DNA of 64,000 nt from Antedon bifida (Eukaryota; Echinodermata; Crinoidea; Comatulida; Antedonidae). Location of the stretch: NCBI GenBank assembly GCA_963402885.1, contig OY727100.1, positions 3,844,001 through 3,908,000 of the forward strand, written 5' to 3'. The translations under genes and the position numbers were made by a program. The first letter of the stretch is position 1; every line of letters begins with the position of its first letter. Shown piece after piece: positions 49,760 to 64,000 of the stretch. The notes beneath the pieces are model-generated. The model was not told the origin of the DNA and did no database searches. It saw only the letters and a list, made by a program, of their open reading frames with translations.

Positions 49760-52700
49760 CTAAAAATTGCAAAAATTTCAACTTTTTAAAATTCAATAAT
49801 TATGCTATAATATTGGCATTTATGCAAATATATTGTGTTAACATCATCTTATAGAGTCATCGTAACTAGTTATGTAAAAAAAAAAAGGGCCGAAATTTGA
49901 CAATTTTTCAAAAATTTCGCTGAGGGGGACCATAGGAATTTTTTCGAAAAATGGCCAAAATGTCCACTTTTTAAAATTCAATAATTATGCTATAATATTG
50001 CCATTAATGCACTTATATTGTGTTAACATCATCTTATAGAACCATAGTAACTAGTTATGTCAACAAATAAAAGGGTAGAAATATGGCCATTTTTCGAAAA
50101 ATTCGCTGCTGGGGACCATAGGATTTTTTTTCAAAAAATGGCAAAAATTTCCACTTTTTAAAATTAGAAAATTATGCTATAATATTGCCATTTATGCAAA
50201 TATATTGTGCTAACATCATCTTATAGAGCCATAGTAACTAATTATGCCAAAAAATAAAAGTGTCGAAATTTGGCAATTTTTCGAAACATTTTCCTGAGGA
50301 GGACCATAAGATTTTTTTTTCGAAAAATGGCAAAAATTTACACTTTTTAAATTTCAATAATTATGCTATAATATTGCCATTGCCACACATATATTGTGTT
50401 AACATCATCTTATAGAACCATAGTAACTAGTTATGTCAACAAATAAAAGGGTAGAAATATGGCCATTTTTCGAAAAAATTCGCTGCGGGGGACCATAGGA
50501 TTTTTTTTCAAAAAATGGCAAAAATTTCCACTTTTTAAAATTAGAAAATTATGCTATAAAATTGCCATTTATGCAAATATATTGTGCTAACATCATCTTA
50601 TAGAGCCATAGTAACTAATTATGCCAAAAAATAAAAGTGTCGAAATTTGGCAATTTTTCGAAACATTTTCCTGAGGAGGACCATAGGATTTTTTTTTCGA
50701 AAAATGGCAAAAATTTACACTTTTTAAATTTCAATAATTATGCTATAATATTGCCATTGCCACACATATATTGTGCTAACATCATCTTATAGAGCCATAG
50801 TATCTAGTTATGTCAAAAAAAAAAGGGTCGAAATTTTGCAATTTTTCGAACATTTCGCTGCAGGGGACCATAGGATTTTTTTTTCAAAAAATACCAAAAA
50901 TTTACACTTTCTAAAATTCGAAAATTATGCTATAATATTGCCATTAATGCAAATATATTGTACTAACATCATCTTATACAGCCAGAGTAACTACTTATGT
51001 CAAAATATAAAAGGGTCGAAAATGGCAAAAATTTTCCACTTTTTAAAATTAATTAATTATGCTATAATATTGCCATTTATGCAAATATATTGTGCTAACA
51101 TCATCTTATAGAGCCATAGTAACTAGTTACGTCAAAAAACAAAAGGGTCGAAATTTGGCCATTTTTCGAAAATTTCCATGCGGGGGACCATAGGAATTTT
51201 TTCGAAAAATGACCAAAATTTCCACTTTTTAAAATTCAATAATTATGCTATAATATAGCAATTTATGTACATATATTGTGTTAACATCATCTTATAGAAC
51301 CATAGTAACTACTTACGTCAACAAATAAAAGGGTTGAAATTTGTCCATTTTTCGAAAACTTCGCTGCGGGGGACCATAGGATTTTTTTTCAAAAAATGGC
51401 AAACATTTTTTTTTATGCTATAATATTGCCATTTATGCAAATATATTGTGCTAACATCATCTTATAGAGCCATAGTAACTAATTATGTCAACAAATAAAA
51501 GGGTCAAAATTTGGCAATTTTTCGAAAATTTCCCTGAGGCGGACCATTGGAATTTTTTCTAAAAATTGCAAAAATTTCAACTTTTTAAAATTCAATAATT
51601 ATGCTATAATATTGGCATTTATGCAAATATATTGTGTTAACATCATCTTATAGAGCCATCGTAACTAGTTATGTCAAAAAAACGTCGAAATTTGACAATT
51701 TTTCGAAAATTTCGCTGAGGGGGACCATAGGAATTTTTTCGAAAAATGGCCAAAATTTCCACTTTTTAAAATTCAATAATTATGCTATAATATTGCCATT
51801 TATGCACATATATTGTGTTAACATCATCTTATAGATCCATAGTAACTAGTTATGTCAAAAAATAAAAGGGTTGAAATATGGCCATTTTTGCGAAAATTTC
51901 CCTGGGGGGACCATAGGAATTTTTATCGAAAAATGGCGAAAATTTACACTTTCTAAAATTATGCTATATTATTGTCATTTATGCAAATATATTGTGCTAA
52001 CATCATCTTATACAGCCAGAGTAACTAGTTATGTCAAAAAATAAAAGGGTCGAAATATGGCCATTTTTCGAAAAATTTTCCTGTGGGGGACCATAGGATT
52101 TTTTTTCGAAAAATGGTCAAAATTTCCATTGTTTAAAATTCAAAAATTATACTATAATATTGCCATTTATGCAAATATATTGTGCTAACATCATCTTATA
52201 GAGCCATAGTAACTAGTTATGTAAAAAATTAAAAGGGTCGAAATTTCGCCATTTTCCGAAAATTTCCCTGCGGGGGACCATAGGAATTTTTTCGAAAAAT
52301 CGCCAAAATTTCCACTTTTTAAAATTTAATAATTATGCTATAATATTGCCATTTATGCACATATATTGTGCTAACATCATCTTATAGAGCCATAGTAACT
52401 AATTATGTCAAAAAATAAAAGGGTCAAAATTTGGCAATTTTTCGAAAATTTCCCTGAGGGGGACCATTGGAATTTTTTCTAAAAATTGCGAAAATTTCAA
52501 CTTTTTAAAATTCAATAATTATGCTATAATATTGGCATTTATGCAAATATATTGTGTTAACATCATCTTATAGAGCCATCGTAACTAGTTATGTCAACAA
52601 ATAAAAGGGTAGAAATAGGGCCATTTTTCGAAAAATTCGCTGCGGGGGACCATAGGATTTTTTTTCAAAAAATGGCAAAAATTTCCACTTTTTAAAATTA

Positions 52701-55700
52701 GAAAATTATGCTATAATATTGCCATTTATGCAAATATATTGTGCTAACATCATGTTATAGAGCCATAGTAACTAATTATGTCAAAAAATAAAAGGGTCAA
52801 AATTTGGCAATTTTTCGAAAATTTCCCTGAGGGGGACCATTGGAATTTTTTCTAGAAATTGCAAAAATTTCAACTTTTTAAAATTCAATAATTATGCAAT
52901 AATATTGGCATTTATGCAAATATATTGTGTTAACATCATCTTATAGAGCCATCGTAACTAGTTATGTCATAAAAAAAAGGGTGGAAGTTTGACAATTTTT
53001 CGAAAATTTCGCTGAGGGGGACCATAGGAATTTTTTCGAAAAATGGCCAAAATTTCCACTTTTTAAAATTCAATAATTATGCTATAATATTGCCATTTAT
53101 GCACATATTATATTGTGTTAACATCATCTTATAGAACCATAGTAACTAGTTATGTCAAAAAATAAAAGGGTTGAAATATGGCCATTTTTGCGAAAATTTC
53201 CCTGGGGGGGGGGGGGACTATAGGAATTTGTTCGAAAAATCGCCAAAATTTACACTTTTTAAAATTCAATAATTATGCTATAATATTGCCATTTATGCAC
53301 ATATTTTGTGCTAACATCATCTTATATCGCCATAGTAACTAATCATGTCATAAAATAAAAGGGTCAAAATTTGGCAATTTTTCGAAAATTTCACCAAGGG
53401 GGACCATAGGAATTTTTTCTAAAAATTGCAAAAATTTCAACTTTTTAAAATTCAATAATTATGCTATAATATTGGCATTTATGCAAATATATTGTGTTAA
53501 CATCATCTTATAGAGTCATCGTAACTAGTTATGTAAAAAAAAAAAGGGCCGAAATTTGACAATTTTTCAAAAATTTCGCTGCGGGGGACCATAGGAATTT
53601 TTTCGAAAAATCGCCAAAATTTCCACTTTTTAAAATTTAATAATTATGCTATAATATTGCCATTTATGCACATATATTGTGCTAACATCATCTTATAGAG
53701 CCATAGTAACTAATTATGTCAACAAATAAAAGGGTCAAAATTTGGCAATTTTTCGAAAATTTCCCTGAGGGGGACCATTGGAATTTTTTCTAAAAATTGC
53801 AAAAATTTCAACTTTTTAAAATTCAATAATTATGCTATAATATTGGCATTTATGCAAATATATTGTGTTAACATCATCTTATAGAGCCATCGTAACTAGT
53901 TATGTCAACAAATAAAAGGGTCAAAATTTGGCAATTTTTCGAAAATTTCCCTGAGGGGGACCATTGGAATTTTTTCTAAAAATTGCAAAAATTTCAACTT
54001 TTTAAAATTCAATAATTATGCTATAATATTGGCATTTATGCAAATATATTGTGTTAACATCATCTTATAGAGTCATCGTAACTAGTTATGTAAAAAAGGG
54101 CCGAAATTTGACAATTTTTCAAAAATTTCGCTGCGGGGGACTATAGGAATTTTTTCGAAAAATCGCCAAAATTTCAACTTTTTAAAATTTAATAATTATG
54201 CTATAATATTGGCATTTATGCAAATATATTGTGTTAACATCATCTTATAGAGTCATCGTAACTAGTTATGTAAAAAAAAAAAGGGCCGAAATTTGACAAT
54301 TTTTCAAAAATTTCGCTGAGGGGGACCATAGGAATTTTTTCGAAAAATGGCCAAAATTTCCACTTTTTAAAATTCAATAATTATGCTATAATATTGCCAT
54401 TAATGCACTTATATTGTGTTAACATCATCTTATAGAACCATAGTAACTAGTTATGTCAACAAATAAAAGGGTAGAAATATGGCCATTTTTCGAAAAATTC
54501 GCTGCTGGGGACCATAGGATTTTTTTTCAAAAAATTGCAAAAATTTCCACTTTTTAAAATTAGAAAATTATGCTATAATATTGCCATTTATGCAAATATA
54601 TTGTGCTAACATCATCTTATAGAGCCATAGTAACTAATTATGCCAAAAAATAAAAGTGTCGAAATTTGGCAATTTTTCGAAACATTTTCCTGAGGAGGAC
54701 CATAGGATTTTTTTTTCGAAAAATGGCAAAAATTTACACTTTTTAAATTTCAATAATTATGCTATAATATTGCCATTGCCACACATATATTGTGTTAACA
54801 TCATCTTATAGAACCATAGTAACTAGTTATGTCAACAAATAAAAGGGTAGAAATATGGCCATTTTTCGAAAAAATTCGCTGCGGGGGACCATAGGATTTT
54901 TTTTCAAAAAATGGCAAAAATTTCCACTTTTTAAAATTAGAAAATTATGCTATAATATTGCCATTTATGCAAATATATTGTGCTAACATCATCTTATAGA
55001 GCCATAGTAACTAATTATGCCAAAAAATAAAAGTGTCGAAATTTGGCAATTTTTCGAAACATTTTCCTGAGGAGGACCATAGAATTTTTTTTTCGAAAAA
55101 TGGCAAAAATTTACACTTTTTAAATTTCAATAATTATGCTATAATATTGCCATTGCCACACATATATTGTGCTAACATCATCTTATAGAGCCATAGTATC
55201 TAGTTATGTCAAAAAAAAAAGGGTCGAAATTTTGCAATTTTTCGAACATTTCGCTGCAGGGGACCATAGGATTTTTTTTTCAAAAAATACCAAAAATTTA
55301 CACTTTCTAAAATTCGAAAATTATGCTATAATATTGCCATTAATGCAAATATATTGTACTAACATCATCTTATACAGCCAGAGTAACTACTTATGTCAAA
55401 ATATAAAAGGGTCGAAAATGGCAAAAATTTTCCACTTTTTAAAATTAATTAATTATGCTATAATATTGCCATTTATGCAAATATATTGTGCTAACATCAT
55501 CTTATAGAGCCATAGTAACTAGTTACGTCAAAAAACAAAAGGGTCGAAATTTGGCCATTTTTCGAAAATTTCCATGCGGGGGACCATAGGAATTTTTTCG
55601 AAAAATGACCAAAATTTCCACTTTTTAAAATTCAATAATTATGCTATAATATAGCAATTTATGTACATATATTGTGTTAACATCATCTTATAGAACCATA

Positions 55701-57160
55701 GTAACTACTTACGTCAACAAATAAAAGGGTTGAAATTTGTCCATTTTTCGAAAACTTCGCTGCGGGGGACCATAGGATTTTTTTTCAAAAAATGGCAAAC
55801 ATTTTTTTTATGCTATAATATTGCCATTTATGCAAATATATTGTGCTAACATCATCTTATAGAGCCATAGTAACTAATTATGTCAACAAATAAAAGGGTC
55901 AAAATTTGGCAATTTTTCGAAAATTTCCCTGAGGCGGACCATTGGAATTTTTTCTAAAAATTGCAAAAATTTCAACTTTTTAAAATTCAATAATTATGCT
56001 ATAATATTGGCATTTATGCAAATATATTGTGTTAACATCATCTTATAGAGCCATCGTAACTAGTTATGTCAAAAAAACGTCGAAATTTGAAAATTTTTCG
56101 AAAATTTCGCTGAGGGGGACCATAGGAATTTTTTCGAAAAATGGCCAAATTTCCACTTTTTAAAATTCAATAATTATGCTATAATATTGCCATTTATGCA
56201 CATATATTGTGTTAACATCATCTTATAGATCCATAGTAACTAGTTATGTCAAAAAATAAAAGGGTTGAAATATGGCCATTTTTGCGAAAATTTCCCTGGG
56301 GGGACCATAGGAATTTTTATCGAAAAATGGCGAAAATTTACACTTTCTAAAATTATGCTATATTATTGTCATTTATGCAAATATATTGTGCTAACATCAT
56401 CTTATACAGCCAGAGTAACTAGTTATGTCAAAAAATAAAAGGGTCGAAATATGGCCATTTTTCGAAAAATTTTCCTGTGGGGGACCATAGGATTTTTTTT
56501 CGAAAAATGGTCAAAATTTCCATTGTTTAAAATTCAAAAATTATACTATAATATTGCCATTTATGCAAATATATTGTGCTAACATCATCTTATAGAGCCA
56601 TAGTAACTAGTTATGTAAAAAATTAAAAGGGTCGAAATTTCGCCATTTTCCGAAAATTTCCCTGCGGGGGACCATAGGAATTTTTTCGAAAAATCGCCAA
56701 AATTTCCACTTTTTAAAATTTAATAATTATGCTATAATATTGCCATTTATGCACATATATTGTGCTAACATCATCTTATAGAGCCATAGTAACTAATTAT
56801 GTCAAAAAATAAAAGGGTCAAAATTTTGCAATTTTTCGAAAATTTCCCTGAGGGGGACCATTGGAATTTTTTCTAAAAATTGCGAAAATTTCAACTTTTT
56901 AAAATTCAATAATTATGCTATAATATTGGCATTTATGCAAATATATTGTGTTAACATCATCTTATAGAGCCATCGTAACTAGTTATGTCAACAAATAAAA
57001 GGGTAGAAATAGGGCCATTTTTCGAAAAATTCGCTGCGGGGGACCATAGGATTTTTTTTCAAAAAATGGCAAAAATTTCCACTTTTTAAAATTAGAAAAT
57101 TATGCTATAATATTGCCATTTATGCAAATATATTGTGCTAACATCATGTTATAGAGCCAT
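49760..57160. repeat. ~3 kb segmental duplication in satellite B, offset 4396 bp
   Basis: Bases about 49760-52760 recur at about 54156-57150: GGGCCGAAATTTGAC near 49887/54283, GCTGCTGGGGACC at 50105/54501, 50773/55169, and AAAAATTGCGAAAATTTC near 52480/56876. Differences are few (for example ATAAGATT versus ATAGGATT, and one-base T-run changes). Confidence 0.82.
53204..53216 (+). repeat. G13 homopolymer in a satellite B hairpin loop
   Basis: The usual CCCTGCGGGGGACC or CCCTGGGGGGACC loop is expanded to thirteen consecutive G residues in this copy. Confidence 0.9.
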
Positions 57161-58629
57161 CGTAACTAGTTATGTCAACAAATAAAAGGGTCAAAATTTG
57201 GCAATTTTTCGAAAATTTCCCTGAGGGGGACCATTGGAATTTTTTCTAAAAATTGCAAAAATTTCAACTTTTTAAAATTCAATAATTATGCTATAATATT
57301 GGCATTTATGCAAATATATTGTGTTAACATCATCTTATAGAGTCATCGTAACTAGTTATGTAAAAAAGGGCCGAAATTTGACAATTTTTCAAAAATTTCG
57401 CTGCGGGGGACCATAGGAATTTTTTCGAAAAATCGCCAAAATTTCCACTTTTTAAAATTTAATAATTATGCTATAATATTGCCATTTATGCACATATATT
57501 GTGCTAACATCATCTTATAGAGCCATAGTAACTAATTATGTCAAAAAATAAAAGGGTCAAAATTTGGCAATTTTTCGAAAATTTCCCTGAGGGGGACCAT
57601 TGGAATTTTTTCTAGAAATTGCAAAAATTTCAACTTTTTAAAATTCAATAATTATGCTATAATATTGGCATTTATGCAAATATATTGTGTTAACATCATC
57701 TTATAGAGCCATCGTAACTAGTTATGTCAAAAAAAAAAGGGTGGAAATTTGACAATTTTTCGAAAATTTCCCTGGGGGGGACCATAGGAATTTTTTCGAA
57801 AAATCGCCAAAATTTACACTTTTTAAAATTCAATAATTATGCTATAATATTGCCATTTATGCACATATATTGTGCTAACATCATCTTACATCGCCATAGT
57901 AACTAATCATGTCATAAAATAAAAGGGTCAAAATTTGGCAATTTTTCGAAAATTTCACCGAGGGGGACCATAGGAATTTTTTCTAAAAATGGCCAAAATT
58001 TCCACCTTTTAAAATTCAATAATTATGCTATAATATTGCCATTAATGCACTTATATTGTGTTAACATCATCTTATAGAACCATAGTAACTAGTTATGTCA
58101 ACAAATAAAAGGGTAGAAATATGGCCATTTTTCGAAAAATTCGCTGCGGGGGACCATAGGATTTTTTTTCAAAAAATGGCAAAAATTTCCACTTTTTAAA
58201 ATTAGAAAATTATGCTATAATATTGCCATTTATGCAAATATATTGTGCTAACATCATCTTATAGAGCCATAGTAACTAATTATGCCAAAAAATAAAAGTG
58301 TCGAAATTTTGCAATTTTTCGAAACATTTTCCTGAGGAGGACCATAGGATTTTTTTTTCGAAAAATGGCAAAAATTTACACTTTTTAAATTTCAATAATT
58401 ATGCTAGAATATTGCCATTGTCACACATATATTGTGCTAACATCATCTTATAGAGCTATAGTAACTAGTTATGTCAAAAAATAAAAGGGTTGAAATTTTG
58501 CCATTTTTCGAACATTTCGCTGCGGGGGACCATCGGATTTTTTTTCCAAAAATGGCAAAAATTTACACTTTCTAAAATTCGAAAATTATGCTATAATATT
58601 GCCATTTATGCAAATATATTGTGCTAACA

Positions 58630-61600
58630 TCATCTTATACAGCCAGAGTAACTAGTTATGTCAAAAAATAAAAGGGTTGAAATATGGCCATTTTTGCGAA
58701 AATTTCCCTGGGGGGGACCATAGGATTTTTTTCGAAAAATGGCCAAAATTTCCACTTTTTAAAATTCAATAATTATGCTATAATATTGCCATTTATGCAC
58801 ATATATTGTGTTAACATCATCTTATAGATCCATAGTAACTAGTTATGTCAAAAAATAAAAGGGTTGAAATATGGCCATTTTTGCGAAAATTTCCCTGGGG
58901 GGACCATAGGAATTTTTATCGAAAAATGGCGAAAATTTACACTTTCTAAAATTATGCTATATTATTGTCATTTATGCAAATATATTGTGCTAACATCATC
59001 TTATACAGCCAGAGTAACTAGTTATGTCAAAAAATAAAAGGGTCGAAATATGGCCATTTTTCGAAAAATTTTCCTGTGGGGGACCATAGGATTTTTTTTC
59101 GAAAAATGGTCAAAATTTCCATTGTTTAAAATTCAAAAATTATACTATAATATTGCCATTTATGCAAATATATTGTGCTAACATCATCTTATAGAGCCAT
59201 AGTAACTAGTTATGTCAAAAATTAAAAGGGTCGAAATTTCGCCATTTTCCGAAAATTTCCCTGCGGGGGACCATAGGAATTTTTTCGAAAAATCGCCAAA
59301 ATTTCCACTTTTTAAAATTTAATAATTATGCTATAATATTGCCATTTATGCACATATATTGTGCTAACATCATCTTATAGAGCCATAGTAACTAATTATG
59401 TCAAAAAATAAAAGGGTCAAAATTTGGCAATTTTTCGAAAATTTCCCTGAGGGGGACCATTGGAATTTTTTATAAAAATTGCGAAAATTTCAACTTTTTA
59501 AAATTCAATAATTATGCTATAATATTGGCATTTATGCAAATATATTGTGTTAACATCATCTTATAGAGCCATCGTAACTAGTTATGTCAACAAATAAAAG
59601 GGTAGAAATAGGGCCATTTTTCGAAAAATTCGCTGCGGGGGACCATAGGATTTTTTTTCAAAAAATGGCAAAAATTTCCACTTTTTAAAATTAGAAAATT
59701 ATGCTATAATATTGCCATTTATGCAAATATATTGTGCTAACATCATGTTATAGAGCCATAGTAACTAATTATGTCAAAAAATAAAAGGGTCAAAATTTGG
59801 CAATTTTTCGAAAATTTCCCTGAGGGGGACCATTGGAATTTTTTCTAGAAATTGCAAAAATTTCAACTTTTTAAAATTCAATAATTATGCTATAATATTG
59901 GCATTTATGCAAATATATTGTGTTAACATCATCTTATAGAGCCATCGTAACTAGTTATGTTAAAAAAAAAAGGGTGGAAGTTTGACAATTTTTCGAAAAT
60001 TTCGCTGAGGGGGACCATAGGAATTTTTTCGAAAAATGGCCAAAATTTCCACTTTTTAAAATTCAATAATTATGCTATAATATTGCCATTTATGCACATA
60101 TTAAATTGTGTTAACATCATCTTATAGAACCATAGTAACTAGTTATGTCAAAAAATAAAAGGGTTGAAATATGGCCATTTTTGCGAAAATTTCCCTGGGG
60201 GGGACCATAGGAATTTTTTCGAAAAATCGCCAAAATTTACACTTTTTAAAATTCAATAATTATGCTATAATATTGGCATTTATGCAAATATATTGTGTTA
60301 ACATCATCTTGTACAGCCAGAGTAACTAGTTATGTCAAAAAATAAAAGGGTTGAAATATGGCCATTTTTGCGAAAATTTCCCTGGGGGGGACCATAGGAT
60401 TTTTTTCGAAAAATGGCCAAAATTTCCACTTTTTAAAATTCAATAATTATGCTATAATATTGCCATTTATGCACATATATTGTGTTAACATCATCTTATA
60501 GATCCATAGTAACTAGTTATGTCAAAAAATAAAAGGGTTGAAATATGGCCATTTTTGCGAAAATTTCCCTGGGGGGACCATAGGAATTTTTATCGAAAAA
60601 TGGCGAAAATTTACACTTTCTAAAATTATGCTATATTATTGTCATTTATGCAAATATATTGTGCTAACATCATCTTATACAGCCAGAGTAACTAGTTATG
60701 TCAAAAAATAAAAGGGTCGAAATATGGCCATTTTTCGAAAAATTTTCCTGTGGGGGACCATAGGATTTTTTTTCGAAAAATGGTCAAAATTTCCATTGTT
60801 TAAAATTCAAAAATTATACTATAATATTGCCATTTATGCAAATATATTGTGCTAACATCATCTTATAGAGCCATAGTAACTAGTTATGTCAAAAATTAAA
60901 AGGGTCGAAATTTCGCCATTTTCCGAAAATTTCCCTGCGGGGGACCATAGGAATTTTTTCGAAAAATCGCCAAAATTTCCACTTTTTAAAATTTAATAAT
61001 TATGCTATAATATTGCCATTTATGCACATATATTGTGCTAACATCATCTTATAGAGCCATAGTAACTAATTATGTCAAAAAATAAAAGGGTCAAAATTTG
61101 GCAATTTTTCGAAAATTTCCCTGAGGGGGACTATTGGAATTTTTTATAAAAATTGCGAAAATTTCAACTTTTTAAAATTCAATAATTATGCTATAATATT
61201 GGCATTTATGCAAATATATTGTGTTAACATCATCTTATAGAGCCATCGTAACTAGTTATGTCAACAAATAAAAGGGTAGAAATAGGGCCATTTTTCGAAA
61301 AATTCGCTGCGGGGGACCATAGGATTTTTTTTCAAAAAATGGCAAAAATTTCCACTTTTTAAAATTAGAAAATTATGCTATAATATTGCCATTTATGCAA
61401 ATATATTGTGCTAACATCATGTTATAGAGCCATAGTAACTAATTATGTCAAAAAATAAAAGGGTCAAAATTTGGCAATTTTTCGAAAATTTCCCTGAGGG
61501 GGACCATTGGAATTTTTTCTAGAAATTGCAAAAATTTCAACTTTTTAAAATTCAATAATTATGCTATAATATTGGCATTTATGCAAATATATTGTGTTAA

Positions 61601-61980
61601 CATCATCTTATAGAGCCATCGTAACTAGTTATGTCAAAAAAAAAAGGGTGGAAGTTTGACAATTTTTCGAAAATTTCGCTGAGGGGGACCATAGGAATTT
61701 TTTCGAAAAATGGCCAAAATTTCCACTTTTTAAAATTCAATAATTATGCTATAATATTGCCATTTATGCACATATTAAATTGTGTTAACATCATCTTATA
61801 GAACCATAGTAACTAGTTATGTCAAAAAATAAAAGGGTTGAAATATGGCCATTTTTGCGAAAATTTCCCTGGGGGGGACCATAGGAATTTTTTCGAAAAA
61901 TCGCCAAAATTTACACTTTTTAAAATTCAATAATTATGCTATAATATTGGCATTTATGCAAATATATTGTGTTAACATCA
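58630..61980. repeat. Higher-order repeat of 1674 bp in satellite B (9 monomers, 2 copies)
   Basis: CTTATAGATCC at 58821 and 60495, and GGGTAGAAATAGGGCC at 59600 and 61274, give a constant offset of 1674 bp. Both copies share the CACATATTAAATTG variant. The copies are nearly identical. Confidence 0.85.
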
Positions 61981-64000
61981 TCTTATAGAGCCATCGTAAC
62001 TAGTTATGTAAAAAAAAAAAGGGTCGAAATTTGACAATTTTACGAAAATTTCGCTAAGGGGGACCATAGGAATATTTTCGAAAAATGGCAAAAATTTACA
62101 CTTTCTAAAATTCGAAAATTATGCTATAATATTGCCATTTATGCAAATATATTGTGCTAACATCATCTTATACAGCCAGAGTAACTAGTTATGTCAAAAA
62201 ATAAAAGGGTTGAAATATGGCCATTTTTGCGAAAATTTCCCTGGGGGGGACCATAGGAATTTTTTCGAAAAATCGCCAAAATTTACACTTTTTAAAATTC
62301 AATAATTATGCTATAATATTGCCATTTATGCACATATATTGTGCTAACATCATCTTACATCGCCATAGTAACTAATCATGTCATAAAATAAAAGGGTCAA
62401 AATTTGGCAATTTTTCGAAAATTTCACCGAGGGGGACCATAGGAATTTTTTCTAAAAATTGCAAAAATTTCAACTTTTTAAAATTCAATAATTATGCTAT
62501 AATATTGGCATTTATGCAAATATATTGTGTTAACATCATCTTATAGAGTCATCGTAACTAGTTATGTAAAAAAAAAAAGGGCCGAAATTTGACAATTTTT
62601 CCAAAATGTCCACTTTTTAAAATTCAATAATTATGCTATAATATTGCCATTAATGCACTTATATTGTGTTAACATCATCTTATAGAACCATAGTAACTAG
62701 TTATGTCAACAAATAAAAGGGTAGAAATATGGCCATTTTTCGAAAATTTTTCCTGCGGGAGACCACAGGATTTTTTTTGAAAAATGTTCAAAATTTCTAC
62801 CTTTTAAAATTCAATAATTAGACTATAATATTGCCATTTATGCACATATATTGTGTTAACATCATCTTATAGAGCCATATTAACTAATTATGCCAAAAAA
62901 TAAAAGTTTCAAAATTTGGCATAGGATTTTTTTTCGAAAAATGGTCAAAATTTCCATTGTTTAAAATTCACAAATTATACTATAATATTGCCATTTATGC
63001 AAATATATTGTGCTAACATCATCTTATAGAGCCATAGTAACTAGTTATGTCAAAAAATAAAAGGGTCGAAATTTCGCCATTTTCCGAAAATTTCCCTGCG
63101 GGGGACCATAGGAATTTTTTCGAAAAATCGCCAAAATTTCAACTTTTTAAAATTCAATAATTATGCTATAATATTGCCATTTATGCACATATATTGTGCT
63201 AACATCATCTTATACAGCCAGAGTAACTAGTTATGTCAAAAAATAAAAGTGTCGAAATTTGGCCATTTTTCGAAAAATTTTCCTGTGGGGGACCATAGGA
63301 TTTTTTTCGAAAAGTGGTCAAAATTTACATTGTTTGAAATTCAAAAATTATGGAATAATATTGCCATTTGTGCACATATATTGTGTTAACATCATCTTAT
63401 AGAGCCATAGTAACTATTTATGTCAAAAAAGAAAAGGGTAAAAATTTGGCCATTTTTCGAAAAATTTCCCTGCAGGGGACCATAGGATTTTTTTTCGAAA
63501 AATGGTCAAAATTTCCATTGTTTAAAATTCAAAAATTATACTATAATATTGCCATTTATGCAAATATATTGTGCTAACATCATCTTATAGAGCCATAGTA
63601 ACTAGTTATGTCAAAAAAGAAAAGGGTCGAAATTTGGCCATTTTTCGAAAAATTTCCCTGAGGGGGACCATCGGAATTTTTACAAAAAATTGCAAAAATT
63701 TCAACTTTTTAAAATTCAATAATTATGCTATAATATTGGCATTTATGCAAATATATTGTGTTAACATCATCTTATAGAGCCATCGTAACTAGTTATGTAA
63801 AAAAAAAAAGGGTCGAAATTTGACAATTTTACGAAAATTTCGCTGAGGGGGACCATAGGAATTTTTTCGAAAAATGGCCAAAATTTCCACTTTTTAAAAT
63901 TCAATAATTATGCTATAATATTGCCATTTATGCACATATATTGTGTTAACATCATCTTATAGAACCATAGTAACTAGTTATGTCAACAAATAAAAGGGTA

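Larger units (their letters stand above)
31150..64000. repeat. Satellite B array (~187 bp monomer, ~170 copies), continues past window
   Basis: AGTTATGTCAAAAAATAAAA recurs every 187-188 bp (33411, 33598, 33785, 33972, 34160). Each monomer has a hairpin with arms AAATTTGGCCATTTTTCGAA and TTTTTTCGAAAAATGGCCAA around a GC-rich loop CCCTGCGGGGGACCATAGG, followed by a less symmetrical AT-rich half (GCTATAATATTGCCATTTAT, TTAACATCATCTTATAGAGC). It shares the TATGTCAAAAAATAAAAGGG and ATTTTTCGAAAATTTCCCT blocks with satellite A, so the two have a common ancestor. Frames up to 112 codons are not conserved as genes. Confidence 0.96.

Noticed and set aside
33378..63777. Open frames of 60-112 codons in satellite B (MLTSSYRAIVTSYVKK and similar)
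   Set aside because: They span about one monomer each, are broken by frame changes in neighbouring copies, and lie wholly in tandem repeats.
4850..64000. CRISPR array
   Set aside because: Repeats are contiguous with no unique spacers, and the DNA is eukaryotic.

Overview
The window is AT-rich eukaryotic (metazoan) DNA. One end of a protein-coding gene occupies the first 4.7 kb and about 59 kb of tandem satellite DNA follows, broken by a few mobile elements. Nothing bacterial is present: there are no operons, ribosome binding sites or rRNA/tRNA genes. The AT richness, the clustered TAGGCCTAG-type words in unique DNA (22.9-23.5 kb and 45.7 kb) and the transposon type fit a marine invertebrate, perhaps an echinoderm. 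That species guess is weak. Layout: (1) 2-3775 is a long open exon for a C2H2 zinc-finger protein with two widely separated finger pairs, followed by a roughly 0.95 kb 3' UTR with several poly(A) signals. (2) 4850-20624 and 27019-31150 hold satellite A, about 100 copies of a ~195 bp monomer that is almost entirely palindromic, with two dyad centres per monomer, arranged in nested higher-order repeats (about 975, 1162, 2321 and 1366 bp). (3) 20625-27018 is a 6.4 kb transposon-like element inserted into one satellite A monomer. It has 11 bp terminal inverted repeats and an AT target duplication, and it carries two unrelated-length internal tandem arrays (112 bp and 61 bp units) built on AACGTT words. 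A paralogous empty site lies at about 29915. (4) 31150-64000 is satellite B, about 170 copies of a ~187 bp monomer that is a diverged relative of satellite A and keeps one of its two hairpins. The A/B junction is a hybrid monomer preceded by an inverted A monomer. Satellite B is interrupted by ~400 bp of non-satellite DNA (31862-32262), by an 873 bp insertion made of a hairpin plus a terminal-inverted-repeat element (45343-46215), and by a 100 bp inverted tract (46835-46934). The many short open frames inside the arrays are not genes. They arise because the satellite A period is 65 codons and because its palindromic form makes both strands read almost alike. The main interest is an extended DNA region built of hairpin-forming monomers that shows several kinds of palindrome-driven rearrangement (arm conversion, loop loss, inversion, loop-centred junctions), lying about 1 kb downstream of an apparently intact gene.
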